Shown here piece by piece: positions 26,684 through 34,183 of a stretch of DNA of 64,000 nucleotides. Numbering within the stretch: position 1 is the first letter of the stretch; every line of letters starts with the position of its first letter. Under the pieces are notes generated by a model. It saw only the letters and a program-made list of their open reading frames with translations, searched no databases and was not told where the DNA came from. Origin of the DNA: Arthrobacter gallicola (lineage in GTDB: Bacteria > Actinomycetota > Actinomycetes > Actinomycetales > Micrococcaceae); contig NZ_JACSQD010000004.1 in assembly GCF_014836775.1 (NCBI RefSeq), forward strand, positions 239,016 through 303,015, written 5' to 3'. The position numbers and the translations under genes are program-made.

Positions 26684-27298
26684 ATGCCCCGAGAGGTAAA
26701 CACTGAGAAGCGGCTTGCCGACATTGCAGCCGCGACGGTCCGCGTCGCCCGGACAGCGGGAGCACAAGCGGTCACGATCCGCTCCGTTGCAAGGGAATTG
26801 GGCGGCTCGACGACGCTCGTGACGAACTATCTGCCTTCACGGGCGGCACTCATCATGAATGCCCTCGACCAGGGGCGGGACCGCTGGCTTGAAGAGCGCC
26901 GCGCGGTGGTCACGGCCAGCCCTCCTGGCGAACGGCTGGCCGCGCTCATCGACTGGTCGTTGAGCGCCACCAGCGACGACTCCGTGCTGCGCACTCTCAT
27001 TCTGGAGATAGTCGCCAACGCGCGCGTCGAGCCTGAGATGCGCGAATCGCTGCACCGCGAGTCGGTCGAGTTCCAGCAAATCCTCGAAAGCACGGCGAGC
27101 GAGTCCGGCTTCGCGGACGCGCGCCACGTCGCCGAGCTTCTCTACATCATCGTGCGGGGCGCATATATCGCGACGGTCGAGGACCCTGAGCACTGGAACG
27201 AGGACCGTGTGCGCAGCGTCGCCCACTCCACCATCTCGACCCTCCCCCGCCGTCACGACGCCACCCAGATGGTGCCCCCGGTGCCCTCCGCCGAATAA
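26684..27298 (+). CDS. TetR family transcriptional regulator, first copy
   Basis: A 204-residue repressor. The N-terminal helix-turn-helix (about 9-55) has ADIAAATVRVARTAGAQAVTIRSVAREL and the NYLPSRAALI end of the DNA-binding domain; an all-helical ligand-binding region follows. The ATG at 26684 gives the usual length; the longer frame extends into the neighbouring promoter. Divergent from the importer-amidase operon, with a palindromic operator between the two starts, it most likely represses that operon until a substrate-related ligand binds. Confidence 0.9.
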   Translation: MPREVNTEKRLADIAAATVRVARTAGAQAVTIRSVARELGGSTTLVTNYLPSRAALIMNALDQGRDRWLEERRAVVTASPPGERLAALIDWSLSATSDDSVLRTLILEIVANARVEPEMRESLHRESVEFQQILESTASESGFADARHVAELLYIIVRGAYIATVEDPEHWNEDRVRSVAHSTISTLPRRHDATQMVPPVPSAE

Positions 27299-27332
27299 CT
27301 GTTCGCCTGCGTTGACCGGAAGCGAGGGCCAT

Positions 27333-27350
27333 CCGGGCCGGAAGGCCCGG
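27333..27350. terminator. GC-rich hairpin between convergent genes
   Basis: CCGGGCC-GGAA-GGCCCGG, a perfect 7-bp stem with a GGAA tetraloop between the TetR gene and the convergent DUF3237 gene. It lacks a T tract, so termination is possible but not certain. Confidence 0.5.
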
Positions 27351-27389
27351 CCTCCTGCGTGGATTGTCTGAAACATCATCGCGCTCCTG

Positions 27390-27851
27390 TCAGCGCACCA
27401 CGTAGACGCGGACGCAGACCTGGCTGTCCTCGTCGCGTGCCAGCCCGATGAACTGGTGCTCGGCAAGCCAGCGGTGAGGTTCACCGTCCGTCTGGAAGAC
27501 CGGAGCCGTGCGGAAGTAGTACTCATCCTCGGGAACGGTCTCACCCGCCTCGACTCGTGCAACAACCTCGGCCGATGCGCGGTAGTAACCGCGGTTAAGG
27601 ATGTCGATGACGGTGCCGTCGTCGGCCTTCAGGAGGTAGCGGGCTTCCAGCTGGGCCGTGCCGCTGCGCTCAACGGCCCAGTCACCGCCGCCTGCGAGCA
27701 CGACTCCGTTAAGCAGTGGGCCCGCGACCGTTCCGCCCGTCACGGGCGTGAACGAGAGTTCCTCATCGGCACCGCGGCCAATGCGCCAATAGGGCGCGAT
27801 GTCCACTCGAATCTCGAAAACAAACTCGAGGATGGGTTCGGACCGGGTCAT
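27390..27851 (-). CDS. DUF3237 (UPF0311) protein, copy 2
   Basis: A 153-residue paralog of the DUF3237 protein at 19475; by eye roughly half of the residues match. Shared landmarks: LEFVFEI, TGGTVAGPLLNG, LEARYLLKADDG, NRGYYRA, YYFRTAPVFQTD and FIGLAR. Its ATG overlaps the stop of the CocE-type hydrolase gene by four bases (ATGA), and a GGAGGAAT site lies at the end of that gene. No signal peptide. Function unknown; the repeated coupling to hydrolases suggests it binds the substrate or product or stabilises the enzyme. Confidence 0.88.
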   Translation of the reverse strand: MTRSEPILEFVFEIRVDIAPYWRIGRGADEELSFTPVTGGTVAGPLLNGVVLAGGGDWAVERSGTAQLEARYLLKADDGTVIDILNRGYYRASAEVVARVEAGETVPEDEYYFRTAPVFQTDGEPHRWLAEHQFIGLARDEDSQVCVRVYVVR

Positions 27852-29497
27852 GATTCCTCCAGCACACTCAGGGTGAACATCAAAGGTTCATCCCCGCCGA
27901 GCATCAGCGACTGGAGGTTCCTGCGGACATCAACCGCCGACCATGGGTGCTCCCCCGTGCCTGGTTGCGGAATGAACTCCGGGAAGTCACTGCTGGAGAC
28001 GTGGACGCGCAGTCGATGGCCCGGTGCCAGGCGATAGCTCAACTGGCCGAGGTCGACCTCGACGGCGGTCGGCCGCGACGCGTCGGCGAGCTGCACCTGG
28101 CCACGGGCGATGCGAAGCGCCGTGCCGTCGGGGGCAACGTCGAGCAGACGAATGAAGAGATCCATGACAGGACCGTCCGAGTGGATGCGGGCGCGCGCCA
28201 TAACAGGGCCGACGAGGTTGACCTCCTGCTCGACGGCGTCGCCGGTGAACACGAGTACGTCGTCGCGGTCACCGATCGGCGCTTCGTCGGGTTGATCAAG
28301 GAGGAACGCGAAGGCATTGTCCACGCTCGACGGGACGAGGTCGGCGGGATCGTGCACCCACCTGGCCGTCGTGCCCGCAATGTCCGGAGCCGTGGCCAGA
28401 TGACCGTCAGAGGTAGCGAACAGGGTGCGCTCGACCGTGCCCGGAGGTGGCCAGGAGGCGGAGGTGCGCACCTCCTCGGTTCCGGCCAGCGCCCATGTGA
28501 CCCGCGGGAAGTCAGACGCTGAACCCTTGCCGCGCACAAATATCTCAAAGAAATCAAGGACCGCGTCGAGCATGCGCGGAAGTTCGCCGCGCACCTGCTC
28601 CACCGAGCGCTCCGCGACGCGGGCGTCAGCCGGGTCCCCGAGGTAGAAGGACTCGTGGTCCATCGCCTCAATGCGCAGGAAGTGGTTCATTGCCCACACC
28701 GGGCGCTTTTCAATCTCGGCCACGTCGGCCCAGGACAGCGGGGCGCAGTTGTCCCACAGCCCGATCGTCTGCAGAACCGGAACAGGGCGGGCATCGAACG
28801 GACTTCCCGCCGGGAAGCGGCGCAGGTGCACCGGGCGAGGGAACCACTGGTCGTATGAGATCGAGCGCGAGCCGATCTCGGCGAGCACCTCCTCGACCTG
28901 TGCACTGAACGGGCGGCGGTCGAGGTCGAGCTCCCAGAAGTACGCATCCTGCGAGTGGAAGTAGGAGAGCGGGTAAAGATATGTGACCCCCCACTCGACG
29001 CCGCGCGTGATGTCGTTGGACCGATGCTCGACGGGCTCACCCAGCTGGGTGCCGGTCACGCGCGGCGCGATCGCTTTCAGGGCTGGGTGCTGCGTCGATA
29101 CGGCTGCCCACTGCGTGTACCCGTAGTAGCTGTCGCCCCACATCGCCACACGGCCGTTCGACCAGCGCTGACGGGTGATCCACTCGATCGTGTCGTATCC
29201 GTCGTAGGCCTCGTTGACAAACAGCAGCGTCTCACCCTCGGAACGAAATTTGCCCCGTACGTCTTGGGCGACCACCCGGTAGCCGCGGGTCATAAAGTAC
29301 TCGGCGACCAGCGGGATGAAGGTGTACGTTCCGCTCTTGTCATATGGGAGCCTAATGAGGATCGTGTCGCCGGGTTCAGCGTCACCGTTCGGCAGATACA
29401 CATCGGTGGCCAGGCGTACTCCGTCGCGCATCGGCACGAACTCCTCAGCCGCCAGGGGGCTTGTCGGGGCCGGCCCGATACTCACGATCTTGTTCAT
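27848..29497 (-). CDS. CocE/NonD family alpha/beta-hydrolase
   Basis: A 549-residue hydrolase of the X-Pro dipeptidyl-peptidase S15/CocE family. The N-terminal alpha/beta-hydrolase domain has the nucleophile motif GDSYYG, the conserved AQDVRGKFRSEG segment and the histidine in MDHESF. The C-terminal half is the jelly-roll domain of the S15 family (about 330-549). Members hydrolyse esters such as cocaine, beta-lactam amino acid esters, or X-Pro peptides. No signal peptide. The ATG at 29497 has GAGGA upstream and begins the conserved region. It is coupled to DUF3237 copy 2 and divergent from a second TetR gene. Confidence 0.9.
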   Translation of the reverse strand: MNKIVSIGPAPTSPLAAEEFVPMRDGVRLATDVYLPNGDAEPGDTILIRLPYDKSGTYTFIPLVAEYFMTRGYRVVAQDVRGKFRSEGETLLFVNEAYDGYDTIEWITRQRWSNGRVAMWGDSYYGYTQWAAVSTQHPALKAIAPRVTGTQLGEPVEHRSNDITRGVEWGVTYLYPLSYFHSQDAYFWELDLDRRPFSAQVEEVLAEIGSRSISYDQWFPRPVHLRRFPAGSPFDARPVPVLQTIGLWDNCAPLSWADVAEIEKRPVWAMNHFLRIEAMDHESFYLGDPADARVAERSVEQVRGELPRMLDAVLDFFEIFVRGKGSASDFPRVTWALAGTEEVRTSASWPPPGTVERTLFATSDGHLATAPDIAGTTARWVHDPADLVPSSVDNAFAFLLDQPDEAPIGDRDDVLVFTGDAVEQEVNLVGPVMARARIHSDGPVMDLFIRLLDVAPDGTALRIARGQVQLADASRPTAVEVDLGQLSYRLAPGHRLRVHVSSSDFPEFIPQPGTGEHPWSAVDVRRNLQSLMLGGDEPLMFTLSVLEES

Positions 29498-29528
29498 CAG
29501 CGTCCTCTCGCATGGTGCGTTGAATGCA

Positions 29529-29566
29529 CGATAGAGTGTGCGAGAGTTGATAGTCAATAGCGACTA
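29529..29566 (-). promoter_or_regulatory. Hydrolase promoter with overlapping TetR-type operator
   Basis: On the minus strand a -35 box TTGACT (29552-29557) and a -10 box CTATCG (29529-29534) are separated by 17 bases. The inverted repeat TAGTC-N6-GACTA (29551-29566) covers the -35 box, so a bound dimer would block polymerase. Confidence 0.65.
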
Positions 29567-29609
29567 AAAAGAATCACCGAGTCATCTCACCCACCTGAAG
29601 GAGCTATAC

Positions 29610-30236
29610 ATGGGACGCCCCTCTGTCTCCGCCGAGCGCCGTCGCCAGATCCTCGAGGCCGCGATCCGCAGTCTCGCCGCGAACGGCCTGGCCGGCACCT
29701 CGCTGGACCGGATCGCTGAGGAAGCCGGCATGGCACGCGGCCACATCCGGCATTTCGCCGGAAATCGCGACGACATTCTTACTGCGGCGGCCGTCTTGTT
29801 CTACTTCGGTGAGGTCCCGGATGCGGACACCGATGTGCCGGTAATTCCGAACGCCGCATCATTCCTGCCGGAGAAGGCTGGCACCATCGCGGGCGCATTG
29901 GATTACCTGTTCGGGGACTTTGCTGCGCCGGATGCCGAGAACGCGGTCACACTTGCCCTCGTCGACGCTGCGCGCACCAACCCCCAGATCCACGCGATCG
30001 TACTAAGGGCCTATACGGGCTCGCAGAACGAGCTGGCTGCACTGCTGGCTCAGGCCTGCCCTGAGGCTGCGGCCACCTCCTGCCGAAACGTCGCCTACGG
30101 CATCCTCACAATCGCCCTCGGCAACGTCTTCATGGCGGACATCGAGGTGTCCGCGCAGCGCACCGCCGTGGCGCGCCAGAGCGCCGAACTGCTTGTCGCA
30201 ACGCTTTCAGAAAAGCCGGGTTCCCTGGCGGGCTGA
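29610..30236 (+). CDS. TetR family transcriptional regulator, second copy
   Basis: A 208-residue TetR repressor. Its DNA-binding domain (about 8-55) reads RRRQILEAAIRSLAANGLAG then TSLDRIAEEAGMARGHIRHF, close to the classical TetR/AcrR pattern. A GGAG site sits six bases before the ATG. It diverges from the CocE-type hydrolase gene, whose -35 box is covered by an inverted repeat, and is the likely repressor of the hydrolase-DUF3237 pair. It is not obviously a duplicate of the TetR at 26684; the two ligand domains differ. Last gene of the catabolic block. Confidence 0.9.
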   Translation: MGRPSVSAERRRQILEAAIRSLAANGLAGTSLDRIAEEAGMARGHIRHFAGNRDDILTAAAVLFYFGEVPDADTDVPVIPNAASFLPEKAGTIAGALDYLFGDFAAPDAENAVTLALVDAARTNPQIHAIVLRAYTGSQNELAALLAQACPEAAATSCRNVAYGILTIALGNVFMADIEVSAQRTAVARQSAELLVATLSEKPGSLAG

Positions 30237-30503
30237 TCCCCGCAGGTGATCCGCGCGGGTTTACCCCCGCCCAGCGCGGCTTCACACCGAGTGTTACCTC
30301 CGTGACGGCTGGGTCCTCACTCAATAACTCCTGCCCCACCCAGTGGGAAATCGCACGCCCTCCGTCGTTGGAAGACAGTGCTGGTCCCGAAACCGTGCAG
30401 ACGGGACCCTCGCCGGGCGGCCGGGCCCTGGCTGGGTCGACCGGGTCCGGGCCGGTGCGCCCCGCCGGGCGGACGGTGACCCGCCGCGGGGCCGAATACC
30501 GGC

Positions 30504-30589
30504 GACACGCGTTCCCACTCTAAGTTCACTCCTGAGGCTGAAGTGACCTCACCAGCCACAGCAGGCTACATAGAGTGGGAACCCGTGTC
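30504..30589. repeat. 19-bp inverted repeat flanking 48 bases
   Basis: The left arm (30504-30522) and right arm (30571-30589) are inverted copies with one mismatch; the core GTTCCCACTCTA / TAGAGTGGGAAC is perfect. The loop holds a smaller TCACT/AGTGA inverted repeat. There is no coding content or T tract. Possible identities: a structured RNA, a miniature mobile element or a regulatory stem. Confidence 0.7.
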
Positions 30590-30650
30590 CCGTGTACCCC
30601 CGGAACCGGACCGCCCAGCCGCAATGAATTAATCCTCGAACCTCTTGCCG

Positions 30651-30679
30651 CAAAGCAGTTTGTGATGCAAACTACTTTG
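30651..30679. promoter_or_regulatory. Operator palindrome abutting the membrane protein start
   Basis: Two 12-bp arms (CAAAGCAGTTTG and CAAACTACTTTG) with one mismatch flank TGATG and end one base before the ATG at 30681. The AGTTTG-N5-CAAACT core is perfect. It is the natural binding site for the winged-helix regulator encoded in the operon. Confidence 0.75.
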
Positions 30680-30680
30680 T

Positions 30681-31457
30681 ATGAACCGAGATCACCTCAC
30701 GAACCGGGCGTCCGACGCCGCCGTCCCGGAATCAGCAGTCTTCGGTGTCCGGAGTGCACCCACAGCTGGGGAAGCACCGGCAGCATCGTCCCCGGCGAAC
30801 GACCCCCAGGAACTTACGGCAGGCGAAGACCGCTCACTCGATCTCCGGGCCGCGCTCGCCGTGGTGCAGGACGCGGAGCGCTCGGCGCGGCGAAGCCTCA
30901 CCGGAAACACCGCGCTCGTCTACTTCCTGTGGGGACTGACCTGGGTCATCGGGTACGGCTCACTCTGGGGCAGCAAGTCGGGACGGCTGCCCCTGGAACC
31001 GCAAGCGGCACTGGGTATCCTCGGCGCCGCCCTGGCTGTGGCAACCGTGTCCACGGTCGTGATCTTCGCCCGGGGTTCCCGCGGTATCCGCGGACAGTCT
31101 GCCTTCCAGGGCGGAATGTACGGGGCGGCCTGGATGCTCGGCTTCACCGTGATGGGGGCGCTCAGCGCAGTCATCGGCAGGGCCATCGATGACTTCTGGC
31201 TGCGCGGCATGCTCATCAACTCGATCGCGATCCTGATCGTGGGACTGCTCTACATCACGGGTGGCACCACCTTCAATGACAAGCACCAGGCCTACCTGGG
31301 TGTGTGGCTGCTGCTCGTAACCGGCGCCGGGCTTATCTCCGGCCCTGATCATTTCCTGACGGTGTTCCTGTTCCTCGGTTCCACCGGCATGCTGGCCGCC
31401 GCCGTCGTCGAGCACCTGCGCACCCGCAGGCACCGGACGGAAGCAGCTCATGCCTGA
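30681..31457 (+). CDS. Integral membrane protein of regulator/ABC operon
   Basis: A 258-residue protein. A polar, probably disordered N-terminus (1-60) is followed by a short amphipathic helix (LRAALAVVQDAERSARRSL) and six predicted membrane segments (first about 80-100, last about 225-250). I recognise no enzymatic motif. It is the first gene of an operon continuing with a winged-helix regulator and an ABC exporter; the regulator gene overlaps its end by eight bases. Such linked membrane proteins may act as sensors or as accessory subunits of the exporter. The start has no ribosome site and lies directly behind the palindromic operator. Confidence 0.8.
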   Translation: MNRDHLTNRASDAAVPESAVFGVRSAPTAGEAPAASSPANDPQELTAGEDRSLDLRAALAVVQDAERSARRSLTGNTALVYFLWGLTWVIGYGSLWGSKSGRLPLEPQAALGILGAALAVATVSTVVIFARGSRGIRGQSAFQGGMYGAAWMLGFTVMGALSAVIGRAIDDFWLRGMLINSIAILIVGLLYITGGTTFNDKHQAYLGVWLLLVTGAGLISGPDHFLTVFLFLGSTGMLAAAVVEHLRTRRHRTEAAHA

Positions 31458-31746
31458 ACTCGATCCCGTTATCCACGCCGAATCCAGGCTTCGCACGCTG
31501 ACCACGCTCAATGCGGTCGGCGAGAACAACCAGATCGCGTTCACCAAACTGCAGAAACTGCTCGAAATGACGGCGGGCAACCTCTCCACCCACCTCCGGA
31601 AGCTGGAAACGGCCGGCTACGTGGAAGTCACCAAGACCATCGAGGGCCGCACGCCGGCCACCTATGTCGGCATCACCCCGGAAGGCAAGGCAGCGTACGC
31701 GCGCTACCGCCGCAACCTGCAGGACCTGCTTTCCGGCCTTACCTAA
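31450..31746 (+). CDS. Winged-helix transcriptional regulator (HTH_34/MarR-like)
   Basis: A 98-residue single-domain winged helix. Helices 1-3 include RLRTLTTLNAV, IAFTKLQKLLEM and TAGNLSTHLRKLETAGYV, where the last is the recognition helix; the wing carries TKTIEGRTPATYVGITPEG. This is the stand-alone winged-helix family often paired with membrane proteins and ABC exporters in actinobacteria. It is probably a dimer and a repressor of its own operon through the AGTTTG-N5-CAAACT palindrome. No ligand domain is present, so the signal must come through another protein or by direct dimer disruption. Confidence 0.9.
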   Translation: MPELDPVIHAESRLRTLTTLNAVGENNQIAFTKLQKLLEMTAGNLSTHLRKLETAGYVEVTKTIEGRTPATYVGITPEGKAAYARYRRNLQDLLSGLT

Positions 31747-31800
31747 AGCCATACCTCATCTGCGGGCAACCACCAGCACCAGTGCAAGGAGAAGCGAACC

Positions 31801-32754
31801 ATGAACATCCCCCGTCCCCGCGGCGGTCCACCGGCAGAAATCCTGGCGGCCGCACATTCCGTCAGCAAAAGCTACGGCGGCACCAAAGCACTTGACGCGG
31901 TAAGTTTCGCTGTCGGTGCAGGTGAAACCGTGGGACTCCTCGGCCCAAACGGAGCCGGCAAATCCACCCTGCTCAACCTTCTGAGCGGGCTGCGGCAGCC
32001 AGACACCGGAACCGTCGAACTTTTCGGCCAGGATCCGCGCAGCCCGCTCTCCCGGCGGGAGCTGGGAACCACACCGCAGGCGACCTCCGTTCCGGCAACG
32101 CTGCGGGTGCGGGAAACCGTGGACTTTGTGGCTGCCCACTATCCAGATCCCATTCCAACACCGGAGCTGCTGGCCGATTTCGGCCTGGGTTCAGCCGCCG
32201 GCAAGCAGTGCGGCGGGCTCTCCGGCGGGCAGCAGCGGCGGCTGCTGGTGGCGCTGGCGCTGGTCGGGCGTCCCCGTTTGGTGATCCTGGACGAGCCGAC
32301 CACGGGCCTGGACGTCGAGGCCCGGGAGAGCCTCTGGGACCGCCTGGCGGAATACCGGACCGGCGGCGGAACGCTCCTCATCACCAGTCATTACCTCGAG
32401 GAGATCCAGACCCTGGCCAGCCGCGTCGTCGTGATTAACGAAGGCTCCGTGGTGGCGGACGGAAACGTGGACGAGATCCGCGGCCGGGTCAGCGTGTCCC
32501 GGGTGTCCTTTCACACCGGGCTGCCGGCGTCGTCCTTCGAGATGATGCCCGGAACGGTGTCCGTGTCCGTGTCTGCTGCCGGTACCACCACCATCCTCAC
32601 GCACGACGCCGACGAAACGGTCCGTCAGCTGGTGCGCGGCAACCTGGGGTTCAGCGGGCTGGAAGTGCACGCCGCAAGCCTCGAGGAGGCCTTTCTTTCC
32701 CTCACCCACTCCGGTGGGTCCGCTCCTGCCCCCGAACGGAGAGCAGCCCGATGA
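31801..32754 (+). CDS. ABC exporter ATPase subunit
   Basis: A 317-residue ATPase of the multidrug/antibiotic exporter type (CcmA group). Walker A GPNGAGKS (about 47-54), the Q loop, signature LSGGQQRR and Walker B RLVILDEPT are present, followed by the H loop in ITSHYLEE. A C-terminal 80-residue extension typical of DrrA-like ATPases follows. A GGAG site lies about ten bases before the ATG. The permease gene overlaps its stop by four bases (ATGA). The transported compound is unknown. Confidence 0.92.
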   Translation: MNIPRPRGGPPAEILAAAHSVSKSYGGTKALDAVSFAVGAGETVGLLGPNGAGKSTLLNLLSGLRQPDTGTVELFGQDPRSPLSRRELGTTPQATSVPATLRVRETVDFVAAHYPDPIPTPELLADFGLGSAAGKQCGGLSGGQQRRLLVALALVGRPRLVILDEPTTGLDVEARESLWDRLAEYRTGGGTLLITSHYLEEIQTLASRVVVINEGSVVADGNVDEIRGRVSVSRVSFHTGLPASSFEMMPGTVSVSVSAAGTTTILTHDADETVRQLVRGNLGFSGLEVHAASLEEAFLSLTHSGGSAPAPERRAAR

Positions 32755-33560
32755 GCAGCACCGCCACAACACCCGCACTGGAGACAAAATCACAGCTGCA
32801 CCTGATCCGCACCCACACCCGGGCCCAGGTCCTGGAACAGCTGCGGATTCCGGTGGCTGTCCTGTCCTCCACCATCTTCCCCACCCTGGCGCTGGTGTTT
32901 TTCGTTCTCCCGCAGACCGCGGTGACCTCGAATCCGCTGGCCTCGCTGACGGCAATCGCCCAGCTGGCGGTATTCGGCGTTATGAGCGCGTTCCTGTTCA
33001 ACTACGGGATCGGGGTCGCGGAGGAACGGGCCAATCCGTGGAGCAGTTATGTGCGCACGCTTCCAGCCGGCGCCATACCGCCAACCGTCGCGCGCGCCCT
33101 GACCGCCATGATGTTCGCGTTCTTCGCGCTGATTCCGGTCCTGGTGGTGGGTGCCCTGACCACTGCCGGAATGGACCTGTACGTGGATGGAACGCTGTCC
33201 TGGTGGCGGCTGCCGTTCTCGGTTGCGGTGTGGCTGCTGTGCGGGCTGCCGTTCCTGTGCCTGGGACTCATGATCGGTTACCTCTGCACGTCAAAGGTGG
33301 CGATCGCGGTCACGCAGGTGGTCTTTTTCCCGCTGGCCTTCGCCGGCGGCATGATGCTGCCGCCGGAGATCTTCTCTTCCGGCCTGGATCTGTTCTCGCG
33401 CTTCCTGCCGTCCCGGGCAGCCCGGGATCTCTCCGTGTCAGCTCTCTCCGGTGAACCTTTCGAGCTGGGGGCCGTGGCCTGCTTCCTCGCCTGGACGGCG
33501 GTGCTGGGTGCCGGGGCGGTCTGGGCCAACCGGCGGGATCAGGGACGCCGCTTCCGGTAG
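32751..33560 (+). CDS. ABC exporter permease subunit
   Basis: A 269-residue ABC-2 type membrane protein with six predicted membrane segments, the first around residues 38-60, and the ABC-2 signature region near the fifth segment (FPLAFAGGMMLPPEIF). It forms the transport channel with the ATPase encoded just upstream. It ends 15 bases before the convergent hspR gene. Product is probably a drug, lipid or peptide exporter; substrate not deducible. Confidence 0.9.
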   Translation: MSSTATTPALETKSQLHLIRTHTRAQVLEQLRIPVAVLSSTIFPTLALVFFVLPQTAVTSNPLASLTAIAQLAVFGVMSAFLFNYGIGVAEERANPWSSYVRTLPAGAIPPTVARALTAMMFAFFALIPVLVVGALTTAGMDLYVDGTLSWWRLPFSVAVWLLCGLPFLCLGLMIGYLCTSKVAIAVTQVVFFPLAFAGGMMLPPEIFSSGLDLFSRFLPSRAARDLSVSALSGEPFELGAVACFLAWTAVLGAGAVWANRRDQGRRFR

Positions 33561-33575
33561 GCCAGCAGGACGGCG

Positions 33576-34151
33576 CTAGCGGGAGCCGAAAAACTCGCCG
33601 CGGTCCGCGGTGTAGCCCAGTTCGGTTTCCGCAGTGCTGCCCTTGCCTGCGGGGAGCGCCATCACCCGGCGGTTGAGCGCCGCCAGGGCGGCCAGACCAA
33701 GCGGCCGGCCGCTGGACCTCGACGCCGGGGGACGCTGCCCGCGGGAGAGGGTGACGACGTCGCCCGCCAGCCCGGCAGCGAAGACGCGGCCCATGTCGGC
33801 GCTGCGCTGCTGGACCTGTTCCAGTTCGGCGGAAAGCTCATTAACACGGGCCCGCAGACCGGAAACCTGCTTCTGCAGCTCCATGATCCGCTTAATGCCC
33901 TCCAGCGAGACGCCCTCCTGGGAGAGGCGCTGCACCTCGCGCAGCATTTCGATGTCCCGCTGGGAGTACCGGCGCGAACGCCCGGGGGCACGGCTCGGAC
34001 TGACGATGCCGAGCCTGTCGTACTGCCGCAGCGTCTGCGGATGCATGTCCGCAAGTTCAGCGGCAACGGAGATCACGAAGATGGGTGCGTTCACGTCGAA
34101 GCCCACGTCCTTCACTCTCCCTCGCTGCTTGCCGGTTTGCGTGCTTGTCAT
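33576..34151 (-). CDS. hspR: Heat-shock repressor HspR (MerR family)
   Basis: A 191-residue MerR-type repressor. The winged helix-turn-helix occupies about 24-95 (FVISVAAELADMHPQTLRQYDRLGIVSPSRAPG is the family pattern, quoted in part) and is followed by a coiled-coil segment (about 95-130). HspR binds HAIR sites and uses DnaK as corepressor in Streptomyces and Mycobacterium. It is the last gene of the dnaK-grpE-dnaJ-hspR operon, so it is autoregulated through the two HAIR sites before dnaK; clpB in this window has a third. The start at 34151 has only a weak ribosome site; a start a few codons further in is possible. Confidence 0.93.
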   Translation of the reverse strand: MTSTQTGKQRGRVKDVGFDVNAPIFVISVAAELADMHPQTLRQYDRLGIVSPSRAPGRSRRYSQRDIEMLREVQRLSQEGVSLEGIKRIMELQKQVSGLRARVNELSAELEQVQQRSADMGRVFAAGLAGDVVTLSRGQRPPASRSSGRPLGLAALAALNRRVMALPAGKGSTAETELGYTADRGEFFGSR

Positions 34152-34183
34152 ACTAGCTTCGGTCCCGTCCGTTGCCTGGCAGG

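Larger units (their letters stand above)
30237..30680. other. Structured non-coding region
   Basis: A 444-base GC-rich region without a credible gene; the short frames crossing it show no family features. It contains GGTCCCG-N12-CGGGACC (30383-30408), a 19-bp inverted repeat (30504-30589) and an operator-like palindrome at the far right, the latter two listed separately. No known RNA family was recognised. Confidence 0.6.

Noticed and set aside
30302..30546. Short open frames in the 30.2-30.6 kb gap
   Set aside because: Pro/Arg/Gly-rich translations on both strands with no ribosome site; the stretch is better explained as structured non-coding DNA.
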